Shown: in pieces, positions 12,101-24,100 of the stretch
How the letters are laid out: the number at the start of each line of letters is the position of its first letter
Numbering within the stretch: the stretch's first letter is position 1
DNA from: Dasypus novemcinctus
Taxonomy: Eukaryota; Chordata; Mammalia; Cingulata; Dasypodidae
Length of the DNA stretch: 64,000 nucleotides
Direction of reading: 5' to 3'
Assembly: GCF_030445035.2 (NCBI RefSeq)
Contig: NC_080676.1
Coordinates: 103,054,933 to 103,118,932, forward strand
Made by a program: the position numbers and the translations under genes
The notes under the pieces: generated by a model
Told to the model about the DNA's origin: nothing
The model's input: the letters and a program-made list of their open reading frames with translations, nothing else
The model's database searches: none

Positions 12101-15100
12101 CCCTGCCTTTTCCTTGCTTCTGGGGCTTTGAAGAAGTAAGCTCCATGGGTCTCAATTTATCTGTAAAAGTTGCTAGGAACTGTCTCAATGATGATTCATA
12201 TCTAATCATAGAAAAATGAATTCACTGCCCACTTGATGCACTGAATGCTCTTGAAACACAAAAAAGCACAGCCCCCAAAATCCATGAGCTTAGTGCTGTG
12301 GTTCTGAAGAAAAGGTGCTCAGTAGAAGCCCTCCCAGTAGACCCATCCTTTCTAACTACATTTGGATGCAGGGGCATCATATTGGAAAGGGTAGTACTTC
12401 CACCAAATTAGAAATCTTTCCACAAAGAGGAAACACTGAAATGCTTGAAGGTATATTTCCTTTCTTACCGGCCTCGCTGAAGCAACTCCCAGTGCGCTGG
12501 TCCAGTGGTCAAATTAAAAGCTCCAGGATACACCAACAGCTGGCAGCCTTCGAGTGAGAAAGGCCAAAGAATAGTTTGGATTCAAGTGAACACCCAACCA
12601 CTCTAGTTCTTCCCTTCGATCCTTACCCAGTTGAGACAAAGTCAGACTTTCCCAAGCATAAAAAGATATCAGCCAAGTCAGACAATGACAGCAGCATTAA
12701 TATATTGCTTTGAATTCCTTTAGAGACACACACAAAACATATATGGACACACAATAAAGGTGGTATCAATGAAATGTTACATGTAAGTACACTTAAAAAA
12801 GTGGAGCAGAAGAACTGTCGTTCAAATTTTTCTCAGCATCATATGGTTAGCTCACATGGTCAAGGACTATCATGTTTTGTAATACTTTTCCACTGAAGTT
12901 AGGGGCAGAGTAGGTATGCTAATGCTTACTAATAAGATTCAACAGAAACTCTCAGCCCCAGAGCCCATGAACCTTTCTGCTGTTGACCAGACAAACAATT
13001 TGTACCCACTTCTCTTCTTTAAGTGACAGCTGACTTGAAGTAGTAGTCTAATGGTTTAGTGGTGTGGTGAATTAGAACTATGTACCTTAGAAAAATATCT
13101 CTTAAACTTAATTCATTCCTATGGGTATGAGCCAATTGTAAATAGGACATTTTGATGAGGTTACTTCAGTTAAGGTGCGGCCCAGCCCAATCAGGATGGG
13201 TCTTAATCCTATTACTGGAATCCTTTGTAAGCAAAATGAAATTCAGATAGAGAAAACCACAAGATTAGCAGCCAGAAGTCAATAGAATCCAGAAGAGAAG
13301 CCAGGAGGGGCCATCATGTGTATCACCATGTTAAAGAAAAGCCAAGGACCAAGGATCACCAGCAGCCAGTTCCAAAATGCCAGTCTTCTGGAAGGAAGCA
13401 TCATCCTGATGCATCACAAAATCACAAAATCACAAAATTTCGAGCTTAAATTCCAAAGTAGGGTCCACTGGCAAAGTACCAAACTCCTAGCTATCTGCCC
13501 TGACTACAGCATCTGGATGTCTCCAGAGCCCTCGGAAGCCCTGCTATTTGAGGTATTTGTCAGTTAATGAGATCATGCTGAGATGTGCATAAGCGTAACC
13601 TCTGAAATGACCTCCCAACTCACTTTGAAGTCTCTTAGACATATAAACTTATTTGTCTTTACCTTTTCCCCCTTTTGGTCAAGGTCTTTCTCCAGCTGCA
13701 TTGCTAGTTGGTGTTTGGTACCTTGCCAGTGGGCCCTACTTTGGAATTTATGCCCCACTGTGTGACAGAGCTGGATTCAGTTGTGGTTTCTCTACACATG
13801 GGTCTTCTGACCCTTCTATTTGAACCTTTAATTAGAACTAGAGTTGACAGGTTTATATGCAAGAGACTTAAATCTTTGGGCTGTCCATGTACAAAAAGGG
13901 TCTTGAATCTCAACAGAGTTACAACTCCTACTCTCCAGTTCACTGGACTTACCCAGGACAACTAACAAGGAGATGATGATGGACAATGACCATCCCAAGG
14001 AACCGAGAGAGTCTACAACTGAAAGCAAGAGAGTCCCATCCATCTGCTCTATGGGATCAAAGCCCCTCTCTCAATTAGAGTGGGCATCATCATCCCTGAA
14101 TCCTCAGGATTGGGGAATGAACACGGACCAAAGTAGACTTACTGGTATTCTATTATACTATAGACTTGTTATTCTAGCAATGTAAGAACTTATATCATTG
14201 ATGTGGCAGCAGTGGCCACTAGAAGTTTTGAGGGCAGGGAGAGGGAAAAACAGGTATAATATGGGGGCATTTTCAGGTCTGGGGAATTGTCCTGAAAGAC
14301 ATTACAACAGATACAGGCCATTCTATATCTTACCATAACGTACAGAACTGTGTGCAAGAGTGTAAACTACAATGTAAACTATAATCCATGCTTAGTGGCA
14401 ATGCTCCAAATTGTGTTCATTAATTGTAACGAATGTACCACATTAACGAAGGATGTTGTTAATGTGGGAAAATGTAGGAGGTGTAGAAAGCAGGGCATAT
14501 GGGAATCCCCTTTATTTTCTATGTAACATTTCTGTAATCTAAATATCTTCTTAAAAAAATATATATATATATTTTTAAAAAATTACACCCCCCCCCCACC
14601 CAAACCTTGAGCTAATAAATTCCTGTTGTTTAAATCAGCCCATTGCATGGTATTTGCTTCAGTAGCCAAGAAACTAAAACAAGTGGTCCAGTGGTTTAGT
14701 GAACTAGTAGGGATGTTAATATTTGCTGAGAACATATGAGAGGCTTAGTAAACAAATTCTCTCTCCTTAATCCTCATGCCATTCCTATGAGGGAACTGAG
14801 AACTGCTGCCCTAGAGGTTAAATGACTTACCCAATAATATCATGCTAATTTAGAAGAAGACTTGGAACCAGAATCCTTACTTCTTACTTGACGTGGTACT
14901 CTTCCAGGCCATCAGGTCACCTTTCCTTACCTGGACCAAACTGTCACTGACTACATTTCTACTGTTCCCCAATGTCTGGGACTATTGGGTGGTGAAATCC
15001 ATGAGCCTGCAGCTCATTTTTTTATTTCTACTGAGTTCCAAGTGACTCCTTCTAAACACAGGAGTGATAAGGGCTCAAGGTGAGAATAGACATTTAAGAG

Positions 15101-18100
15101 CATGGCTCCTGCCTTAGCTATATGGTGTGTTAAATCATAACCCTGAAAAACTCCATCATACATATACATCAAAATTCTGACAAAGCCAGATGGTAGTAGA
15201 GGGTCTGAGGGTGGGGAGATTAAGACTCCTGCTCCCAGCCTTTGTGACTAAAGGCTCCCTTTACCCCAACAGAGACCAGCCCAGAATCAAATCTCCACGA
15301 ACCTACATTACACAACTAGTGCCTACTCACCTCTCTGTGCATAAATTTGTGCCAGCTCTGCAAAGCGGATGTCATAGCAGATGCCCAGGCCCACTCTGCA
15401 GTAAGCTGTTTGCCAAACAGAATATGCACAAATGAAAAGTTAACTTCCTGCACCACAGAATGGCAAGATAAAGCCCCCATGACTTACGAATCACAAAACA
15501 CTAACAGGGATAAGTTAACGTAGAACCCAAGGATGCTGAAAATTGAAGGCTCATTTCTGTTCGGACTTCACCACAAAAGACATCATTTTTATCAGAAGAG
15601 CAGAAATGAGAAATTTATTCTAACTCAATGTTTATTATCTAAGTGTGAGGTGTCCAATCATGGCCTATTTGGTAGTCTTTAGAAGTCATTGTACTAACAG
15701 GAAGCTGTGACCAAATGCATAAGGAAATTCATGTCAAGTCCTTAGCTCTCCATTCAGCCCAAACGATCTGGTCTTGCTGTCAGGTTAAGTTAGGAAGTTG
15801 GAATGGGATATAAAAGAAAAAGAAAGGAATACCTGATCCTCTACTACTGGGACTGCTAAAAGAGGCAAACTTATCTGGCACGTACGAGTATCAAATGTGG
15901 AGAAATTTTCACCAGGACTCAATGTCTGAGATTCTTGAAATTTAATTTTCCCAGGAACATCAATGTCAAATAGATGAATCTGCAAATAATCGATCTGGTT
16001 ATCAATTTTCCCACAGGGTTTATGGCAATAATAACAGACACCTATCTCTCCATGGGCAGATATAAGGGTTGTGCTAAGATCAGAAGGGTGTCTCCAACCT
16101 CCCCATAATCTACCCCACAAGCTAGCTGTCATCTTATCGAAATAAATTCTAGGGAATGGATGTAGCTCAAGTGGCTGAGCACCTGCTTCCCATATATGAA
16201 GTCCTGGGTTCAATCTCTGGTACCTTCATAAAAAAATTAAAAAAAAAAAATTCTACCATAAGAAACTAGAAAAATGATGCAATAGGGGAAGCAGCTGTGG
16301 TTCAATCAGCTGGGTTCCCATCTACCATATGCAAGGCCCCAGGTTTGCATCACAGGGCCTCCTTGTGAACATAGGCTCGCCCATACACTGTAGAAAGCCA
16401 CCAGCCTGCAAGTGCCATGGAGTGCCACACGGCCTGCAAGTGTTGTGGAGAGCCAACTCAGCAAGGTGATGCAACAAAAAACGGAGACAAGTAAAAACAC
16501 AGAAGAGCACACAGCGAATGGGACAGAGAGCAAAAAACAAGCAAGCCGTAAGGGAGGGAGGAAATAAATAAAAATAAATACAGGGAAGCGGATTTGGCTC
16601 AACAGATAGAGCGTCCACCTACCACATGGGAGGTCCAGAGTTCAAACCCAGGGCCTCCTGACCCGTGTGATGAGCTGGCCCAGGCGCAGTGCTGATGCAA
16701 GCAAGGAGTGCCGTACCACGCAGGGGTGTCCACCACGAGGGGAGCCCCATGCACAAGGAGTGTGCCCCATAAGGAGAGCCGCCCAGCATGAAAAAAGTGC
16801 AGCCTGCCCAGGGTGGCGCCGCACACACAGAGAACTGACGCAGCAAGACGACGCAAAAGAGACACAGATTCCTGGTGCCACTGACAAGAATGTAAGTGGA
16901 CACAAAAGAACATACAGCAAAAGGACAGAGAGGGCAGACAACTGGGGCAGGGGGAGAGCGGAGAAAGGGAGAGAAATAAATAATAAGTCTTTTTCGACAA
17001 ATAAATAAACACAGACACACAAGAAGAATGCACAGTAAATGGACACAGAGCAGACAGCAAGCAAAGTCACAAGGCGGGGGGCAATAAAAAATGATGCAGT
17101 AGGTTTTACAATGCCCAGGTTTCTCGGGGGAAGTAATTAATGTGTTTTTTTACCCAATATAAATCCTAGATGACAAATTCTCAGAGTCTATGAAGTGACT
17201 GGAATTGACCTTTCAAACTAACAAATTGGCTTAAGGGGTGGAAAATGGGTGAGGATTTAAAAATAGGTAAAAATTTGCAAACCAAATACAGCAATGTATA
17301 AAAAGAATAATACATCATTTCCAAACTGGATTTTATCAAAGGAAAGCAAGTGTGTATTAACCTCATAAAATGAATCAATGTAACTCACCAAACTAACAAA
17401 AATAAAGGAGAAAAAATCATATGATCATCTTAAGAGATGCACAGTCAGCATTTTGAAAACTTTTATATCCATTCAGGATTTAAAAAACAAACAAAAACAC
17501 CATTTTCGGAAGGGAACTTCATTAACTCAATAAAGAGTATCTGCAAAAAAAAAAACCTAAACACAACAAAAATGTCCAACAATCATATTTAATGGTGAAA
17601 TACTGTAAAATTGAAAGTCTTCCCTCTGAGGTCAGAAAGAAGACAAGGACACCTGCTATTCGACATTGAACTGGAGGCCCTACATAGCAACAAGGCAAAG
17701 AACGAAAGGAACGGACAGCATAAAGATTAAAAAGGAAAAAATTAAAACTGTCATTATTCTTAGATGATATAGTTGTATATTTAGAAACTCCCAAAACAAC
17801 TAGATACATTATATCAGAATTAATGAGATCATTGTTTAACAAGGTTGCTACATAAAAAGTCAATATTTTAAAAATGCATCATACTAGCAAGAACCAGAAA
17901 ATGAAAGAGCATTAAAAATTACTATATTGGTCAGTCAAAGGGGTTCTGATGCAAAATACCAGAAATTGGTTGGTTTTTATAAAGGGTATTTATTGGGGGT
18001 AGGAGCTTACAGATACCAGGCCATAAGCATAAATTACTTCCCTCACCAAAGTCTATTTTCACGTGCTGGAGCAAGATGGCTGTCAACATCTGTAAGGGTT

Positions 18101-21100
18101 CAGGCTTCCTGGCTTCCTCCCTTCCAGGGTCTTGCTTCTCTCTGGATTCAGGGTTCCTCTCTTCCCAGGGCTTGCTTCTTCCTGGGCTCAAGGTTCCTCT
18201 CTTCCTGGGCTTGCTTCTCTTTCCTCTGTGAGCTTACGTCCTGGGGCTCCAGCTTAAGGCTTCAGCATCAAACTCCAACATCAAAAACCCTCAACTCTGT
18301 CCTTTGATGTGCCTTTTATCTGTGAGTCCCCACCAAGTGGTGGGGACTCAATGCCCTAATGACGTGGCCAATTCAAAGCTTTAATCACAACTTAATCATG
18401 CCCAGGTATAGACCAGATTGCAAAAAGAATCCAGTATCTATTTTTGGAATTCATAACCATACCAAACTGCTACAATTACTTAGGAATAAATATAACAAAC
18501 GTTATGCTAGACTATACATGAAAAATCATAAAAACAAAATTGAGAGGAATTAGAGGAAGCCTAAATAAATACAGGAATACATAGAATGGAAAACTTAGTA
18601 CTAAAATGATGTGCTTTTGTTTTTAGCCCAGTTTGGGTTCATCTTTCAGTAATGTAGAGTACCTCCTATCAAACCTACTACCCCAAAATTAACAAAAAGC
18701 TCTGGACAAATTAAAAAACACAACTTAAAAAGCACTGGAGAATGACCAAAAGCAGGCAAAAGCTGAAGGAAAGTCAACGCTTGGAAGGAACTATCACTGG
18801 ATGTGTTGCCCATTTATTTACTGCCCCTGGACTAAGGGCAGGCCCCAGGTGGTAGTATGTGTGGTGGTGAAAACTAACAGCAATCTTACTGGCTTGAAGA
18901 ACCAGAGGACAGAGTTTGATAGTAGCTGGGAAGTCAGGAGTGAAATTCTGAAAACGAGAAAGTCAAGGAGGCAAAAGTCTGAAATTCTGCATATAAAATC
19001 TTTTCAAATATCTGGTTGACTACTGAGTTAAATATGAGTAGAGCAAAACCCCAAACAGCCCAGCTAAGGCTAAACAACTGAAGAGAGCAGCTAAAGATGC
19101 TGCCCACCTAACAAAGGAGACAGAGTTTGGTTTTTGAGTACAGTCACATTAACTACCTGCTAAAACAAAAAAACTCAACACTTTCCAGAAGAATATAAAA
19201 AAAATCAAGAATGTCTGTAACATACAGCCCAATATATAATCCAAGATTATAAAACACACAAAGAAACAGGAGTGATCATCCAAAGAAAAGAGGATTGAGA
19301 CAGATCCTGCCATGCCTCAGATGTGACCAGCAGTGACTGAAACTAAATTCAAGGATGTAAAAAAAAAAAAAAAAAAAAAAAAGGCTCTTAATGAATAAGT
19401 AGTAAATCTAGTAGAGAAACAGAAACTATGAAAAAGAAACAAAGAAACCAAAAGAACCAAATAAAACTGAAAAATGAATAACTGAAATTTTTTAAAAAAA
19501 TTTTCACTGTATTGGCTTACAGGATATTGGAGATGACAGAAGAAGGAATCAGTGAACTTGAAGACAGAACAACAGAAATTTTACAGTCTAGGTGGGCAGA
19601 TGTAGCTCAAGTGGTTGAATGCATGCTCCCTATGTACAAGGTCCTCAGTTCAATCTCTGGTACCTCCTAAAAATATTAAAAATAAAAAAAAAGAAATTGT
19701 CCAACCAGAAGACCATAGAGAAAAAGAGATTGGAAAAATTTTTAAAAATCAGCATTGGAGACCCATGGAACAATATCAGAATATATAAGATACATGTACT
19801 GGAGTCTCATATGAGGAGAAAATGGGATAGAAAAAATATTTAACGAAATAATGTTCAAAAATTTTCCAAATATGGGGGAGGACTTCAATTAACAAATTCA
19901 AGAAGTACTAATACAAAGAACACCACAAACACACACATTAGAGTCAAAATACTAAGCATAGGACAACCAGCAAGATGGTGGTGGACTAAGTAGCTCCTAG
20001 AGTCTGCTCCTGCTATAGGGGATTTAGTAAACACTCAGACCTATCTGGAGCTAGCTGAAGCACAGGTTTGGGGGCTCCAGGAGGCCAGAAGAGCATCCTG
20101 CAACATACTTGAAGGAATAGAAGGAGGAGACTGCCCATCTGCAGAGAAGACTCATAAGTACACTGCTCCATGCCACAGAGGCCAGTGCCCATCCTCCACT
20201 GGAGGCACAAGCCGCCTCAGGAGCTATTCTGCAGCTGGAATTGAAAGCTCCACTTCCCAAAAACAGGGAAGGAAGAGACAGTTGGGCACTAAATTCAGCT
20301 ACTGTTGAGTAAACTCAGTGGGCTAAAGTATAATCCTGAGAACAGCTGAAGTTTGAGCCTGTCCAAGTCAGAAAGAGGTCAGTAGCTGCCATCTTAACTC
20401 CATACCTGGCCACGAGGGGAAGCAGGGAGGACTGAAAATCACAGTGCTGGTGGGGACCAGCTTCTTTCCATCCAGATCGGATTGCAGCTCTAGCCTAGGC
20501 CCCAGTGCCACCTCTAGCAGAGAGGAAGTTACGAGGACCTACGTCAGCCTCTCTGGGAAATTACTAGCCAAGCTGCGGAGGCTGGTGACTCTGGCAGCCC
20601 AAGCTGCCCCAGGAGCTATTCTGTGGCTGGAATTGGAAGCTCCATTTCCCAAAAAGAGGGGAGGAGGAGACAGTTGGCTACCAACTTCAGCAGATTGGTA
20701 CACTCAGCTAAGATATAACCCTGGGAACATCTGGGGTGTGAATCTGTCCAAGTCGGAAGGAGGCCAGTGGCCACCATTTTGACTCTGCCCATGGCCTGAG
20801 GAGAAGCCTGGGTGACCAAAAATCACAGTGACAGTAGGAACCAGTTTCTTTCACCCAGATTGGCCTGTTGCCCCAGACAAGGCTTCAGCCCCACCTCTGG
20901 CTAGGAGGAGGCTGGCAGGCCCTGCACCAGCCTATCCAGGTAACTGCAGGTACCTTTGGCTGACACATATTGAAAATCAGAAGTCTACTGGGGCAACTGT
21001 GGTCATCTTGGACCCGCACTGCATAGACTGCTGCCCACACCTGCAGTTTCATCCCCACCCCAGGCAGGGAAGAAAGGGGCGTGAAGTTTCATCAGTCTCT

Positions 21101-24100
21101 CTGGGCAACTACAGTCTAGGACTGCACAACTTGAATTATTCCACACAACTGTGACTCTGTCCCTATCCCTGGCAAAGGAGAAAGTTGGGAGAAGCTTCAT
21201 TGGTCCCTGGTACTATGAGGGCAGCTTGAGCCTCTACAGCTTATAGCACCAATTACAACCTTGGCTCCTACTGCACAACCAGCTGGGGAGAAAGGGCAGA
21301 AAGCCCTAAACTAAAGAGAAAAACTGTATCCAGAATACTCTAGTCATCCAGATGCAAAGACAACAGAAAATTACAATCCATACCAAGAAACAGGAAGCTG
21401 TGGCCCAGTTAAAGGAACAAGATAGCCTCCAGATGATATAAAGGAGTTGAGACAACTAATCATAGATGTTCAAATAAATCTCCTTAACAAATTCAATGAG
21501 ATGGTTAAAGAGATTAAGGATATTAAGATGACACTGGATGAACATAAAAAGAATTGGCAAGCATACATATAAAAATAGCAGATCTTATGGGAATGGAAGG
21601 TGCAATAAATGAAATTTTAAAAACTTTGGAATCATATGCTAGTAGATTTGAGGAGGCAGAAGAAAGGATTGGTGAGCTTGAAGAAATTCCTCTGAAAGTG
21701 AACATACAAAAGAAGAGATGAAGAATGGGAAAAATTCAACAAGGCCTCAGGGAACTAAATGAGAGCAAAGGCGTGTAAATATACATGTCATGGGTGTCCT
21801 AGAAGGAAAAGAGAAGGGAAAAGGGGCAGAAGGAATATTTGAAGAATGGTAGACAATTTCCCAGCCCTATTGAAGGACACAGAGATCCATGTCCAAGAAG
21901 CACAACATACTCCCACCCAAAAAAATCTGAACAGACCAACTCCAAGACACATACTCATCAGAATGTCAAATGCCAAAGACAAAAAGCAAACACTGAGTAC
22001 AGCAAGAGAAAAGCAATGCATAACATATAAGGGACACCCAATAAGATGAAATGCTGGTTTCTCACGAAAGAAAAACTTCCAGTCAAGAATCTTATATTCA
22101 GCAAGACTGTCTTTAAAAAATGAGGGTGAGATTAGAATATTCAGACAAACAGAAACTGAGAGAATTTCTAAGCAAGAGACCAGATTTTCAGGAAATACTA
22201 AAGGGTGTGCTAGAGCCTGAAAAGAAATGACAGGAGAGAGAGGCCTGGAAAAGAGTCTAGAAATGAAGATTATATCAATAAAAGTAACTAAAAGTGTCAA
22301 AGAGTGGTGAAAATAAAATATGACAGATAAAACTCAAAGAGTCAGGAATAAACTTAACCAATGATATAAAGCACTCATATTCAGAAAACTGCAACTCAAT
22401 GTTGGAAGAAGTCAAAAAAGGCCTAAATAACTGGGAGGATATTTCACACTCATGGATTGGAAGACTAGATAATGTTGGGATGCTGGTTCTATTCAGGTTG
22501 ATGTGCAGATTCAATACAATCCTGATAAAATTCTACCAGCATCAAAAAAAAATTGAAGACACGATCGTCAAATTTATTTGGAAGAGTAGGGGTCCTGAAT
22601 GGCCAGAAACATGATAAAAAGGAAAAGTGAACCCTCATCTCCAGACTTTGGATCATGTTACCTAGCTATAGTGGTGGAGATCACATGGTACTGGCATAAA
22701 GACAGACACGTGGACGGATGGACCCAAATTGATGGTTCAAGAGTCAGGCCTTCACATATATGGTCAAGCGATTTTTGACTAGCCTGTCATACCCACACAG
22801 CTCTGGTGGGGCAGTCTATTCAACCACTGGTGCTGAAAAAACTGGATGGCCACAGCCAAAGGAGGGAGGGAGGATGCCTATCTCACACCTTATCCAGGAA
22901 TTAACTCAAAATGGATCAAAACCTAAAGATAAAAGCAGGAATCATGAGGATTCTAGAAGAAATTGTAGGAAGATATCTTTAAGACCTGATGGTGGGTGGT
23001 CGATTCTTGGAGGAGATGCAGGGAGGACTGAGATGGACTACTGTTTAATGTATACAGAGGTTTTAATTGGCTTTACTGTAGAAGTATGGAAATATAGTCT
23101 ACAGTAACACACAGTGAGTGACAGCTAATTTGTGAATGGGGTTGTGGCTGAAAATGATGGTCTAGGTATATAAATGCCAAATGACAGAATACTGAAGAAT
23201 GATCTGGGAACTGAACAGCACAGTAAACCAAGAGGTGGATCAGAGTTGTGGTTGATGGTACAGATGCAAGAGTATCCTCTGTGAGTTAGAGTAGATGTGC
23301 ATCACTACTGCAGGGTATTGGCAATGTGGAGAAGCATGGGAAAGGTACAGCTGGAATGAACTATGGACAGTGGTTAGCAGTAATAATATAATATTCTTGC
23401 ATCTAAACAAAAGATGTACTGTGTTGATGTATTAGTCAGCCAAAGGGGTGCTGATGCAAAATACCAAATTTGGTTGTTTTTTATAAAGGGTATTTCTTTG
23501 GGGTAGCCCCTTACAGATACCAGGCCATAAAGTTTAAGTTACTTCCCTCACCAAAGTCTACTTTCACATTTTGGAGTAAGATGACTGATGACATCCGCGA
23601 GGGTTCAGGCTTCTGGGTTCCTTCCTTCCAGGGTCTTGCTTCTCTTTTCTCTGTGAGCTTACTTCCTGGGGTTCCAGCTTAAGGCTTCAGCATCAAACTC
23701 CAATATCAAAACTCTAACATTAAGAACCCTCAACTCTGTCCTTTGCCATGCCTTTTATCTGTAAGTCCTCACCCACCAAAGGGTGGGAACTCAAAGCTCT
23801 ACTGGCACAAGTGGTTTACATATTTACTTAATCAAGTAAACCTCTGAATCCAATATAATCTAATACACCCAGAGGAAAATATCAGTTTACAAACATAATC
23901 TAATATTTCTTTTTGGAATTCATCAATGACATCAAACTGCTACAGTTGATAATGAGGCAATATGGAAAATGTAAGCCAAATGTACACTATGGACATGGTG
24001 AGGGTCAGATGATATTGTCTTATCTGTGGCAAATGTTCCACCACAGTGTGGTATGTTGTTTGGGAATTCTGCACATTCGCATGGTTGTTTTATAAATTTA

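Noticed and set aside
15785-16213. A 142-codon frame around NIT2 exon 5 read as one long exon
   Set aside because: Homology to NIT2 begins and ends exactly at the splice sites 15979 and 15886. The extra codons are intron, including part of a SINE.
16599-17060. Overlapping frames of 133-153 codons on the minus strand
   Set aside because: They are the reverse reading of DAS SINE bodies, and the pattern repeats in every full-length copy.
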